Assembly: GCF_900156095.1 (NCBI RefSeq)
Contig: NZ_FTMJ01000007.1
Location: 1 to 64,000, forward strand
DNA from: Aeromonas sp. RU39B
GTDB taxonomy: Bacteria > Pseudomonadota > Gammaproteobacteria > Enterobacterales > Aeromonadaceae
Length of the DNA stretch: 64,000 nt
Direction of reading: 5' to 3'
The stretch's first letter is position 1; each line of letters starts with the position of its first letter. The translations under genes were made by a program, and so were the position numbers. Under the pieces are notes generated by a model. The model ran no database searches, had not been told where the DNA came from, and was given only the letters and a program-made list of their open reading frames with translations. Below, one piece after another: positions 38,686 to 47,353 of this stretch.

Positions 38686-39368
38686 AGGCCGGCCCTCCGC
38701 TGTCCCATGGCGTAGTGCCGCTCCAGCCAGAAGAAGACCAGGTTGGAGAGGGTGGTCAGCATCAGATAGATAGCCGCCGCGACGATGGTGAAAAAGAAGA
38801 AGTGATAGGTGCCTTTGCCGGCATCCTGAGTGACCTTCACCACATCGGCCAGACCGATGAGCGACACCAGCGCGGTCGATTTGAGCACCACCAGCCAGTT
38901 GTTGGACAGGGCGGGCAGGGCAAAGCGCATCATCTGCGGAAACAGGATCATGCGAAACACCTGCCACGGCGTGAAGCCATAGGCGACGCCAGCTTCCAGT
39001 TGTCCCTTGGGCACGGCCATAAAGGCGCCGCGAAAGGTCTCGGTGAAGTAGGCGCCATAGATAAAGCCGATGGTCACTACCCCGGCGATAAAGGGATCGA
39101 TGTCCCACTGGGCCCAGCCGAAGTGTTCGGTGATGGCGTTCACGCCGATCTGCAGCCCGTAAAACAGCAGCAGCATCAGCACCAGATCGGGGACGCCGCG
39201 GATCAGCGCGGTGTAGCAGTCGCTCAGCAGCGCCAGCGGGCGCGAGCCGAACAGCTTGGCGGTGGCGCCAAGCAGGCCGAGCAAGATGGCCACGCCGACC
39301 GAACAGAGGGCCAGCTGAATGGTGATTTGTGAACCGAGCCAGATGATCTGGCCATATCCGTACAGCAT
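38682..39368 (-). CDS. Amino acid ABC transporter permease (HisQ type)
   Basis: A 228-residue permease with the motif GQLEAGVAYGFTPWQVFRMI near residue 140 and five hydrophobic segments, beginning MLYGYGQIIWLGSQITIQLA. The ATG at 39368 has AGGAA eight bases upstream; longer frames start in low-quality sequence. First gene of the segment permease-permease-ATPase-dehydrogenases. Its binding protein is encoded upstream beyond a 467-bp gap. Confidence 0.92.
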   Translation of the reverse strand: MLYGYGQIIWLGSQITIQLALCSVGVAILLGLLGATAKLFGSRPLALLSDCYTALIRGVPDLVLMLLLFYGLQIGVNAITEHFGWAQWDIDPFIAGVVTIGFIYGAYFTETFRGAFMAVPKGQLEAGVAYGFTPWQVFRMILFPQMMRFALPALSNNWLVVLKSTALVSLIGLADVVKVTQDAGKGTYHFFFFTIVAAAIYLMLTTLSNLVFFWLERHYAMGQRRAGL

Positions 39369-39835
39369 ATGTGCGTTCCTGAACTGACTATCCGTTGACG
39401 CCCGCCGCCTGCCACTGACTCGGTGGCGGTGTGCAGAGCCGGGCGCCTGCGCCGATGCAGAGAGCATGCCAGCGCCGACCGATTTTTAATGAATATAATC
39501 TTGAATTTGTTGCATATAAAATCGGATTTATGGTCACTCTACCAAAAAAGATTCAGGGCAACAACGCGACTGCCGCTGCGCTCCCTGCTCTGCCCGTTTT
39601 GCGGGCAATGGCGGCCAATTCGGTGCAATCAGGCCACTATTGGTCCACTGTCAAATAGGGAGCAAAGAGCGTGAGAACTGTCCATCTTCGGAATAACGGG
39701 GGAATAAAGATGTCCCGTTTTTCACTCTTTAGCGCGCTGATGGTCACGCGATAAATTCATCATTGCGGCGCTTCATAAAATAATCCGGCCGCACAATCCG
39801 GCGGCCGGCTGGATATTTTATGGCGTCGCGCCGAT
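39369..39835. other. 467-bp gap between binding-protein and permease genes
   Basis: No gene is supported. Its left part (39480-39530) is AT-rich with several TGAAT/TGCAT half-sites and probably holds the promoter of the minus-strand permease operon. Its right end contains the terminator of the binding-protein operon at 39785-39808. Confidence 0.5.
39785..39808 (-). terminator. Terminator after the binding-protein gene
   Basis: CCGGCCGC, 8-base loop, GCGGCCGG, followed on the minus strand by ATTATTTTATG. It lies 27 bp after the stop codon of the substrate-binding protein gene and divides the block into two transcription units. Confidence 0.65.
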
Positions 39836-40609
39836 TTATTTCACGCTGACATCAAAGCCGGTGAAATATTTCTTGGCCAGGGTGGTCACGGTGCCGTCAG
39901 CCTTTACCTTTTCGATGGCGGCGTTGAGCTTGGTCTTCAAGGCTTCATCGCCCTTGCGCAGACCAAAACCGATGCCGCTGCCGAGGATGGAAGCGTCGTC
40001 TACCGGGTCACCGATAAAGGCAAAGCCCTTGCCTTCCGGCTTGGCCAGGAAGCCTTCCTGACCGGCGGCAGACATCACCAGCGTCCCGTCCAGACGGCCG
40101 CTGGCCATGTCGCTATAGACCTGGTTCTGATCCTTGTAGGAGGTGACGGTTACGCCCTTCGGCTCCCAGTGGGCCTTGGCATAGACCTCCTGGATAGAGC
40201 CTTGCAGCACACCGATATTCTTGCCTTGCAGGGCGTCGGCGGTCGGTGCCAGCTTGGCTTCCGGACGGGCGACCAGCTGGGTCGGGATCCGGTAGATCGG
40301 GTTGGTGAAGTCGATGGCTTGCTTACGCTTGTCGGTGATGTTCATGGCCGAGTTGATGGCATCGAACTTCTTGGCTTGCAGCGCCGGGATCAGGGTGTCG
40401 AAGCTGCTCTCTACCCAGCTGCACTTGAGCTCTGCCACTTTACAAATGGCGTTGCCCAGCTCGATGTCGAAGCCTTCCAGCTCACCCTTGGCGTTCTTGC
40501 TTTCAAACGGGGGGTATTCCGCTTCCAGACCAAAACGCATTTCCGCTGCCAGCGCGCTGGCAGACGACAACAGACCCAAAGAAATAAACAGCAGATTCAT
40601 TTTCTTCAT
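39836..40609 (-). CDS. Periplasmic amino acid-binding protein (HisJ/ArgT type)
   Basis: A 257-residue precursor with a signal peptide (MKKMNLLFISLGLLSSASA, cleavage near ALA-AE). The mature part has the SBP_bac_3 signature EMRFGLEAEYPPFESKNAKG and GFDIELGNAIC, with FDAINSAMNITDKR and QVYSDMASGRLDG. It delivers polar/basic amino acids to the HisQM-P importer. A start seven codons upstream exists; the ATG at 40609 gives the proper signal peptide and has GAGGG upstream. It is 33 bp downstream of a nitrilase-family gene. Confidence 0.92.
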   Translation of the reverse strand: MKKMNLLFISLGLLSSASALAAEMRFGLEAEYPPFESKNAKGELEGFDIELGNAICKVAELKCSWVESSFDTLIPALQAKKFDAINSAMNITDKRKQAIDFTNPIYRIPTQLVARPEAKLAPTADALQGKNIGVLQGSIQEVYAKAHWEPKGVTVTSYKDQNQVYSDMASGRLDGTLVMSAAGQEGFLAKPEGKGFAFIGDPVDDASILGSGIGFGLRKGDEALKTKLNAAIEKVKADGTVTTLAKKYFTGFDVSVK

Positions 40610-40642
40610 GACGAGTTCCCTCTCAGACAATAGTGACGATGC

Positions 40643-41452
40643 TCAATTAAAAATTCTGTTTTTCAGTGCCGGAAGTTGCTGGCGAATTTTCATCATATGG
40701 GAAAAATCGATCGCTGCAATCACTATTCCCTCACCCTCTTCACGGCAATCGAGAATATTTCCCCAAGGATCGACAATCATGCTGTGACCAAAGGTTCGTT
40801 TGCCACCCGGATGAATTCCGGTTTGGGCCGCAGCCACCACATAACACTGGTTTTCTACCGCGCGGCTGCGCAGCAGCAACTCCCAGTGCGCCTGACCCGT
40901 GGTGTAAGTAAAGGCGGCCGGTGCGGTGATCACGGCATAGCCGCTCTGCTGGCGATACAGCTCGGGAAAGCGCAGGTCATAGCAGACCGAGGCGCGCACC
41001 TCACCGACCAGGGTGGTCACCGTGGTGATGGTGCGACCCGCCGCCAGCGTGGCGGACTCCAGATAGGACTCCTGCCCGTTATCAAAACCGAACAGGTGGA
41101 TCTTGTCGTAGCGCCCGACGCATTGGCCCTGATCGTCGAACCAGAGGTTGCTGTTAAACACCTTGCCAGGCTCGGAGCTGATGAGCGGCACGGTCCCGGC
41201 GGAGAGCCACACCTGTTCGCGCTTGGCCAGATCTGACAAAAAGCGCTGGATTGGGCCATCGCCAAACGGCTCGCCGATGGCAACCCGATCGCTGTCGTGC
41301 TCGCCCATCAGGCAGAAATACTCCGGCAGCAACACCAGACTGGCGCCAGCTTGCGCGGCCTCGGCCACCAGTTCGCCAGCACGGGCCAGGTTATTGGCCA
41401 GCACGGCGCCACTGTTCATCTGGATGGCGGCGACCTTGTGATGTGGCTGCAT
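40643..41452 (-). CDS. Nitrilase-family amidase (omega-amidase / deaminated glutathione amidase type)
   Basis: A 269-residue carbon-nitrogen hydrolase. The Glu-Lys-Cys triad is in VLLPEYFCL near residue 43, RYDKIHLF near residue 112, and VCYDLRFPELYR near residue 150. The layout matches Nit1/Nit2 proteins, which hydrolyse deaminated glutathione or 2-oxoglutaramate/2-oxosuccinamate. It is encoded directly after a YbdL-type glutamine/methionine transaminase, the enzyme whose product omega-amidases clear. AAGGAG at the transaminase stop; the start could be 41455 or 41452. Confidence 0.87.
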   Translation of the reverse strand: MQPHHKVAAIQMNSGAVLANNLARAGELVAEAAQAGASLVLLPEYFCLMGEHDSDRVAIGEPFGDGPIQRFLSDLAKREQVWLSAGTVPLISSEPGKVFNSNLWFDDQGQCVGRYDKIHLFGFDNGQESYLESATLAAGRTITTVTTLVGEVRASVCYDLRFPELYRQQSGYAVITAPAAFTYTTGQAHWELLLRSRAVENQCYVVAAAQTGIHPGGKRTFGHSMIVDPWGNILDCREEGEGIVIAAIDFSHMMKIRQQLPALKNRIFN

Positions 41453-41463
41453 CATGCCGCTCC

Positions 41464-42624
41464 TTACACCTTGACCCGGCACAGCGCCTGGGCACCGGCG
41501 ATGATGGTGGCATCGTCTTTGGCAAACGAGAGGCGGATCAGCCGGTTATCGGTGCCGTCGGTGTAAAACGCTGACATGGGGATGGTCGCCACCCGGTAAT
41601 CGGTGATCAGCCGCTGCACGAACTGGCTGTCCGGCTCGCTGCTAAAGTGGCCATAGCTGGCGACCAGGAAGAATGAACCTTGGCTTGGCAGCAGCTTGAA
41701 CGGACTGTCAGCAAGATGTTTCACCATCAGGTCGCGCTTGGCCTGATAGAGATCGGCCAGATGCAGATAGGTGGCCGGATCGCGCATGTATTCGGCAAAG
41801 CCGTACTGCATCGGGGTGTCGGCCGAGAACATCATGAACTGGTGCACTTTCAGGATCTCGTCCATCAGCGCGGCCGGTGCCACGCAATAGCCCACCCGCC
41901 AGCCCGTTACGTGGAAGGTCTTGCCAAATGACGAGACAATCACGCTGCGCTCGGCCAGTTCGGGATGGGTCGCCATGCCGTGGTGGCGCTGGCCGTCGAA
42001 CACCATGTGCTCATACACCTCATCCGACAGCACCACGATATCGGTGCCGCGCAGCAGATCTGCCATCTGTTGCAGATCATCGGCGGTAAACACCTGACCG
42101 CTCGGGTTGTGCGGGGTGTTGACGATGATCATCCGGGTCTTGGGCGTGATGGCGGCGCGCACTTCGTCCCAGTTGATGGTGAACTCTGGCACCGACAATT
42201 TGAGCGCCACCGGATGGGCGCCTTGCAGTCGCACGATCGGCGCATAGCTATCAAACGACGGCTCGAAATAGATCACCTCGTCGCCCGGATGCACCAGTGC
42301 CGAGATGGCGGAATAGAGCCCCTCGCTGGCGCTGGCGGTGATGGTCACTTCGCTGCCGACGTCATAGTGACGGCCGTAGAGCTCGGCCACCTTGGCGGCA
42401 ATCGCCTCTTTCAGTGCCGGCAAGCCGGTCATCGGCGCGTACTGGTTGCGGCCTTGCTCCATCGCCTGATTGACCAGCTGGACCAGCTTGGGATCACACG
42501 GGAAGTTGGGCGCGCCCTGCGAGAGGTTGATGGCCTGATACTGGTTCGACAGTTGGCCGATCACGGTGAAAATGGTGGTGCCCACATCGGGGAGTTTGGA
42601 GCGCAACTGGACCGGGGTTTGCAT
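41464..42624 (-). CDS. ybdL: YbdL-type methionine/aromatic aminotransferase
   Basis: A 386-residue fold-type I PLP aminotransferase. It matches E. coli YbdL through SKLPDVGTTIFTVIGQL, INLSQGAPNF, NQYAPMTGLPALKEAIA, NTPHNPSGQVF, and VSSFGKTFHVTGWRVGYCVA, where the PLP lysine is in SSFGKTFH near residue 240. YbdL prefers methionine, histidine and phenylalanine and belongs to the kynurenine/glutamine transaminase K group. It is the first gene of its minus-strand unit, followed by an amidase and a binding protein. Confidence 0.93.
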   Translation of the reverse strand: MQTPVQLRSKLPDVGTTIFTVIGQLSNQYQAINLSQGAPNFPCDPKLVQLVNQAMEQGRNQYAPMTGLPALKEAIAAKVAELYGRHYDVGSEVTITASASEGLYSAISALVHPGDEVIYFEPSFDSYAPIVRLQGAHPVALKLSVPEFTINWDEVRAAITPKTRMIIVNTPHNPSGQVFTADDLQQMADLLRGTDIVVLSDEVYEHMVFDGQRHHGMATHPELAERSVIVSSFGKTFHVTGWRVGYCVAPAALMDEILKVHQFMMFSADTPMQYGFAEYMRDPATYLHLADLYQAKRDLMVKHLADSPFKLLPSQGSFFLVASYGHFSSEPDSQFVQRLITDYRVATIPMSAFYTDGTDNRLIRLSFAKDDATIIAGAQALCRVKV

Positions 42625-42785
42625 TGTTGGGTATCCGTTCTAAAGCGTCGTCACGGGGATAGTGGCATTGAACGCGAGAACGGGGTGACCCACTATCGAT
42701 AATTTTTCATGGCAGGCATGAGTTTTTTGCATAACCATGCCGATTGGGCCGCTTTTTATTTAAATTCGGTGCTGCGCCAGAGCAA

Positions 42786-42813
42786 AACAGGGCGGCACAA
42801 TGGCCGCCCTGTT
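42786..42813 (-). terminator. Terminator of cpdB
   Basis: AACAGGGCGGC, loop, GCCGCCCTGTT, followed on the minus strand by TTGCTC. It lies 18 bp after the cpdB stop codon. Confidence 0.75.
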
Positions 42814-42830
42814 GCACGCTGATTTGCACC

Positions 42831-44816
42831 TTAGTGGGTCAGACGATAAACCCCATAGCCCGGATTGGCCGTATCCTGCTCGGGCAGTGTATGCAAATAG
42901 TGCAGACGCTGGCCGGCCTCGGCGCGGGCCTCGGCACGCGGCGAGGAGTAGATGCGCACATCGGCCCCTTGTGGCAACGGCGCCATCTGCCAGTTGCCAT
43001 CGGCGCGCGGCGCAAAGCCCTGCGGATGATCCTTGGCCAGCTTGACCAGATATTCCGAGATGATCTCGCGGGTCTCCTTGGGATCTTCGTGCACGATCAC
43101 CTTGCCGTTGATGCCCGGGAAGTGACCGCCACCGCTGGCGCGGTAGTTGTTGGTGACCACATAGAACATCTGGGCCGGATCGACCGGTTTGCCCTGCCAG
43201 GTCAGCTGGCGGATACGCTGGCCGTCGCTCACCTTGGCGCCGTCCTTGTCATAGCGGGCCGGTTGGGTCACGTCGATCTGGTAGTGCACCCCGTCAATCA
43301 CGTCGAAGTTGTAGGTGGGGAAGCCCTTGTTCACCAGATCCTGCGGCGCCTTGCTGGCCGTATCGATGCGGTTGAACTGACCGGCACTCATCTCCAGCCA
43401 CTCCTTCACCGTCGCGCCGTTGATGGCGACCACCTGCAGGGTGTTGGGATAGATATAGAGATCCGATACGTTGCGCAGCGAAATGCTGCCGGCCGGCACC
43501 CAGGTGTAATCGGTGATGCCGTTGCGACCGCCACGGAACGGCGCGGCGGCCGAGAGCAGCGGCCACGACTCTTTGAGCAGACCGCTCTGGCGCAGACTTT
43601 GTGCGTGCCACAGCTGGGCATCGCTGACGATCTGCACCGACGGATCATCCTGTACCAGTGCAAAGAAGCTCTGTAGCGGCGTGGTGATGCGGCCGAGCGG
43701 CGAGTCGAGCCAGCGGTTGGTCGCCTCGTGGTCGGCCTGAACATTCTGCACTACCTGCTGATCGACCGGGCTGCCGGCGCTGCTGTCAATCTGGCGCAGC
43801 TGGGCATGGCTGCCCGCCACCTGCCAGCGGCCCTGCTGATAGGTCAGCTTGAGATCGATAATGCCGAGGTGGTTGCCCCAAAAGCCCGGCATCACGGTCG
43901 GCACCCCGGCAATGGTGCCCTTCTGGTTGTCGATGCCTGCGATATCCGGATAGTCGCCCGGGAAGTTTTTGTGGGCATGGCCCAGCATCAGGGCGTCGAT
44001 GCCTTTCACCTGCGCCAGATAGTAAGCGGCGTTCTCCATCAGCTGCTCGCGGCTGTTGGCGTTAATGCCGGTGTGAGCGACCACCACCACCACATCAGCA
44101 CCCTTGGCGCGCATCTCGGGGATGTAGTGCTCGGCGGTTTCCACCATATCGGCCACCACCACCTTGCCTTCGAGATGGCGCTTGTCCCACTGCATCACCT
44201 GCGGCGGCGTCAGCCCCAGCACCCCGACCTTGATGCTCTGTTCATGGCCCTGACTGTCGATCACCTTGCGATCGAGCAGCAGATATGGGGTGAAGTGCGC
44301 TTTGTTCCACGCGATCTGCCCCTTGCCGTCACGGCCAAAAGCGCCGGCATCAAAGACGTTGGCGTTCACATAGGGGAAGTTGGCCCCCTTGAGGGTCTGC
44401 GACAGATAGTTCAGGCCATAGTTGAACTCGTGGTTGCCGAGGTTACCGGCGTCATAACCGAGCGTATTCATCGCCTTGAATACCGGATGCGGCTGGCGGG
44501 CCAGATAACCGCTCTTCTCCTGCTGGGCAAACACATAGTCTGCCAGCGGCGAGCCCTGGATCAGGTCACCGTTGTCGAGCAGCACGCTGTTGGGGTTTTC
44601 GCTGCGCGCCTGACGGATCAGCAGGGCGGTGCGCGACAGACCGAACTTGGGGTTTTCCTTGTTCTGGTAGTAGTCAAAGCCGAGCAGGTTGGAGTGAATA
44701 TCGGAGGTCTGCATCAGGCGCAGGGTGACATCGCCCGGTTGGGGTGTGGCCTGCTGACAGCCAGCGAGCAGCAGCACGGCCGCCACGGCGCCAAGGCGGG
44801 TGGAAAGAACCATCAT
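42831..44816 (-). CDS. cpdB: 2',3'-cyclic-nucleotide 2'-phosphodiesterase/3'-nucleotidase, predicted lipoprotein
   Basis: A 661-residue calcineurin-like and 5'-nucleotidase-fold enzyme. The metal site starts LRLMQTSDIHSNLLGFDYY and continues LDNGDLIQGSP, GNHEFNYGLNY, and GHAHKNFPG; the C-terminal nucleotidase domain holds YNFDVIDGVHYQIDVTQPAR and TNNYRASGGG. It cuts cyclic 2',3'-NMPs and then releases phosphate in the periplasm. Unlike E. coli CpdB, which has an ordinary signal peptide, this protein has a lipobox LLLAGC at residues 15-20, predicting outer- or inner-membrane anchoring. Start MMV; the second Met is equally possible. Confidence 0.95.
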   Translation of the reverse strand: MMVLSTRLGAVAAVLLLAGCQQATPQPGDVTLRLMQTSDIHSNLLGFDYYQNKENPKFGLSRTALLIRQARSENPNSVLLDNGDLIQGSPLADYVFAQQEKSGYLARQPHPVFKAMNTLGYDAGNLGNHEFNYGLNYLSQTLKGANFPYVNANVFDAGAFGRDGKGQIAWNKAHFTPYLLLDRKVIDSQGHEQSIKVGVLGLTPPQVMQWDKRHLEGKVVVADMVETAEHYIPEMRAKGADVVVVVAHTGINANSREQLMENAAYYLAQVKGIDALMLGHAHKNFPGDYPDIAGIDNQKGTIAGVPTVMPGFWGNHLGIIDLKLTYQQGRWQVAGSHAQLRQIDSSAGSPVDQQVVQNVQADHEATNRWLDSPLGRITTPLQSFFALVQDDPSVQIVSDAQLWHAQSLRQSGLLKESWPLLSAAAPFRGGRNGITDYTWVPAGSISLRNVSDLYIYPNTLQVVAINGATVKEWLEMSAGQFNRIDTASKAPQDLVNKGFPTYNFDVIDGVHYQIDVTQPARYDKDGAKVSDGQRIRQLTWQGKPVDPAQMFYVVTNNYRASGGGHFPGINGKVIVHEDPKETREIISEYLVKLAKDHPQGFAPRADGNWQMAPLPQGADVRIYSSPRAEARAEAGQRLHYLHTLPEQDTANPGYGVYRLTH

Positions 44817-44955
44817 ATTGATTTCTCATCGTTATGTTGCCAGTCGGCGGATTGTAATTGGATTAACGATGAATTTTTGTGACAGTGCCAACAGGCTCCT
44901 GTATTGCGACCGAATGGGGATGTGCAACGGTGATGGTCATCCGCCGCCACTTCCG

Positions 44956-44983
44956 TATAATGACACGCTGTATAAATAAACAG
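44956..44983 (+). promoter_or_regulatory. uvrD promoter with LexA box
   Basis: TATAAT at 44956-44961 is a good -10. A LexA site CTGT-ATAAATAA-ACAG occupies 44968-44983, exactly matching CTGT-N8-ACAG and covering the expected transcription start. uvrD is an SOS gene in enterics, so LexA control is well supported. Confidence 0.92.
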
Positions 44984-44991
44984 GAGTGGTG

Positions 44992-47163
44992 ATGGACGTT
45001 TCAAGCCTGCTCGATGGCCTTAACGACAAGCAACGGGATGCGGTGGCAGCACCGCGCGGCAACCTGCTGGTGCTGGCCGGAGCCGGCTCGGGCAAGACCC
45101 GGGTTCTGGTGCACCGCATCGCCTGGCTGATGCAGGTCGAGCAGTGCTCGCCCTTCTCCATTCTGTCGGTCACCTTTACCAACAAAGCGGCGGCAGAGAT
45201 GCGTGGCCGGGTCGAGCGGGTGCTGGGCGGTGCGGTGCGCGGCATGTGGATTGGCACTTTCCACGGTATTGCCCACCGTTTGCTGCGCGCCCATCACCTC
45301 GACGCCAATTTGCCGCAGGATTTCCAGATCCTCGACTCGGACGATCAGCTGCGGCTGGTGCGCCGGGTGATCCGCGCCCTCAACCTCGACGAGAAGCACT
45401 GGGTGCCGCGCGAGGTGACCGGTTATATCAACCGCAAGAAAGACGAGGGGCTGCGCCCCGGCGATATCGATCTCTACGGCGATCCGGTGACCCGCACCTA
45501 CCAGAAGATCTATCAGGCCTATCAGGAGACCTGTGATCGCGCTGGGCTGGTGGACTTTGCCGAACTGCTGCTGCGCGCCCACGAGCTGTGGCTCAACCGC
45601 CCGCATATCCTCGAGCACTACCGCGACCGCTTCCAGAACATTCTGGTGGACGAGTTTCAGGATACCAACGGCGTGCAGTACGCCTGGCTGCGCATGCTGG
45701 CCGGCGACAGCGGCAAGGTGATGATCGTCGGTGACGATGACCAGTCCATCTATGGCTGGCGCGGCGCCAAGATTGAGAACATCCACCGCTTCCTGAGCGA
45801 CTATCCCGGCGCAGAGACCATCCGGCTGGAGCAGAACTACCGCTCCACCGCCACCATCCTCAAGGCCGCCAACCAGGTGATCGCCAACAACGCCGAGCGC
45901 CTGGGCAAAGAGCTGTGGACCGAAGGCGTCGAGGGCGAACCCATCTCTCTGTATGCCGCCTTTAACGAGGTGGACGAAGCGCGCTTCGTGGTCGGGCGCC
46001 TGAAAGAGTGGCGCGACAAGGGCGGCCTGCTGGCCGACTGCGCCATTCTTTACCGCTCTAACGCCCAGTCGCGGGTGCTGGAAGAAGCCCTGATGCAAGA
46101 CGCCATGCCCTATCGCATTTATGGCGGTCTGCGCTTCTTCGAACGGCAGGAAATCAAGGACGCGCTCGCCTATCTGCGCCTGATTAACAACCGAGGCGAC
46201 GACGCCAGCTTCGAGCGGGTGGTCAACACCCCGACCCGTGGCATTGGCGATCGCACTCTCGATATCATCCGTGGTCATGCCCGCGATCGCGCCCTTAACC
46301 TGTGGCAGGCGGCGCGTGAGCTGCTCAATGACAAGGTGCTGTCGGGCCGCGCCGGTAATGCCGTGGGTGGCTTTGTCGAGCTGATCGATGCCCTCGAACA
46401 GCAGATCAGCCTGCAACCTTTGCACCTGCAGGCCGATATCGCCATTCAGGCTTCCGGCCTCAAGGCCATGTATCTGGCCGAGAAGGGGGAGAAATCCCAG
46501 GCGCGGGTAGAAAACCTGGAGGAACTGGTGAGCGCCTGCCGCCAGTTCACCCGTCCGGAAGAGGCCGACGAGATGAGCGATCTCTCGGCGTTTCTCGCCA
46601 ACGCCGCCCTCGAGGCCGGTGAAGGGCAGGCCGACGAACACGCCGATGCGGTGCAGCTGATGACGCTACACAGCGCCAAGGGGCTGGAGTTTCCCATGGT
46701 GTTTATGGTCGGGGTGGAGGAGGGGATGTTCCCCAGCCAACAGACCACCGAAGAGGCCGGCCGTCTCGAAGAGGAGCGCCGCCTCTGCTACGTCGGCATG
46801 ACCCGCGCCATGGAGAAGCTCTATCTCTGCTATGCCGAGAGCCGCCGCATCTATGGCCGCGAGATGTTCCACAAGCCGAGCCGCTTTATCCGCGAAATGC
46901 CCGCCGAGTGCCTGGAGGAGATCCGCCTGCGCACCCAGGTCAGCCGCCCGACCCAGTACGGCCGCTTTAGCCAGAGCGAAGTGCAGCAGAGCTTTAGCCA
47001 GAGTGGTTTCAACCTCGGCCAGCGCGTGCGCCATCCCAAGTTTGGTGAAGGCACGGTTCTGAACTACGAAGGGGTGGGCCCACAAAGCCGGGTGCAGATC
47101 CACTTCGACGACTCCGGCGCTAAATGGCTGGTGGCGGCGTATGCGAGGTTGGAGGCGCTCTGA
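44992..47163 (+). CDS. uvrD: DNA helicase II (UvrD)
   Basis: A 723-residue superfamily 1A 3'-5' helicase used in nucleotide excision and mismatch repair. Motifs: Walker A LAGAGSGKTRVLV near residue 30, Walker B NILVDEFQDTN near residue 220, GDDDQSIYGWRGA near residue 248, LEQNYRST near residue 283, TLHSAKGLEFPMVFMVG near residue 560, and YVGMTRAMEKLYL near residue 600. The C-terminal UvrD tail (GQRVRHPKFGEGTVLNYEG) that contacts partners is present. E. coli UvrD is 720 residues. CAGGAG lies seven bases upstream of the ATG at 44992; part of it overlaps the LexA site. Confidence 0.98.
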   Translation: MDVSSLLDGLNDKQRDAVAAPRGNLLVLAGAGSGKTRVLVHRIAWLMQVEQCSPFSILSVTFTNKAAAEMRGRVERVLGGAVRGMWIGTFHGIAHRLLRAHHLDANLPQDFQILDSDDQLRLVRRVIRALNLDEKHWVPREVTGYINRKKDEGLRPGDIDLYGDPVTRTYQKIYQAYQETCDRAGLVDFAELLLRAHELWLNRPHILEHYRDRFQNILVDEFQDTNGVQYAWLRMLAGDSGKVMIVGDDDQSIYGWRGAKIENIHRFLSDYPGAETIRLEQNYRSTATILKAANQVIANNAERLGKELWTEGVEGEPISLYAAFNEVDEARFVVGRLKEWRDKGGLLADCAILYRSNAQSRVLEEALMQDAMPYRIYGGLRFFERQEIKDALAYLRLINNRGDDASFERVVNTPTRGIGDRTLDIIRGHARDRALNLWQAARELLNDKVLSGRAGNAVGGFVELIDALEQQISLQPLHLQADIAIQASGLKAMYLAEKGEKSQARVENLEELVSACRQFTRPEEADEMSDLSAFLANAALEAGEGQADEHADAVQLMTLHSAKGLEFPMVFMVGVEEGMFPSQQTTEEAGRLEEERRLCYVGMTRAMEKLYLCYAESRRIYGREMFHKPSRFIREMPAECLEEIRLRTQVSRPTQYGRFSQSEVQQSFSQSGFNLGQRVRHPKFGEGTVLNYEGVGPQSRVQIHFDDSGAKWLVAAYARLEAL

Positions 47164-47187
47164 ATAGAGTAGGATTTTTAATGAACC

Positions 47188-47212
47188 AACCCAGCTTAGG
47201 CTGGGTTTTTTA
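47188..47212 (+). terminator. Terminator of uvrD
   Basis: AACCCAGC, loop TTAG, GCTGGGTT followed by TTTTATAT. It marks the end of the core gene, just before the AT-rich island. Confidence 0.92.
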
Positions 47213-47353
47213 TATCCATCACGTTTTAGCTTTAATGATGTGATGCAACAAACACGTTTAGATATTCTAATCCACGATGCTAGATTGTTCATGCAGTTTA
47301 TTGGTAATCTTTGCTCATAAGGCTAAGGGATTCTCAACAGAAAGGCTAACCTC

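Noticed and set aside
39490..39515. TGAAT/TGCAT half-sites that could be ArgR boxes before the permease genes
   Set aside because: The spacing does not give full 18-bp ARG boxes, and the downstream halves do not match.
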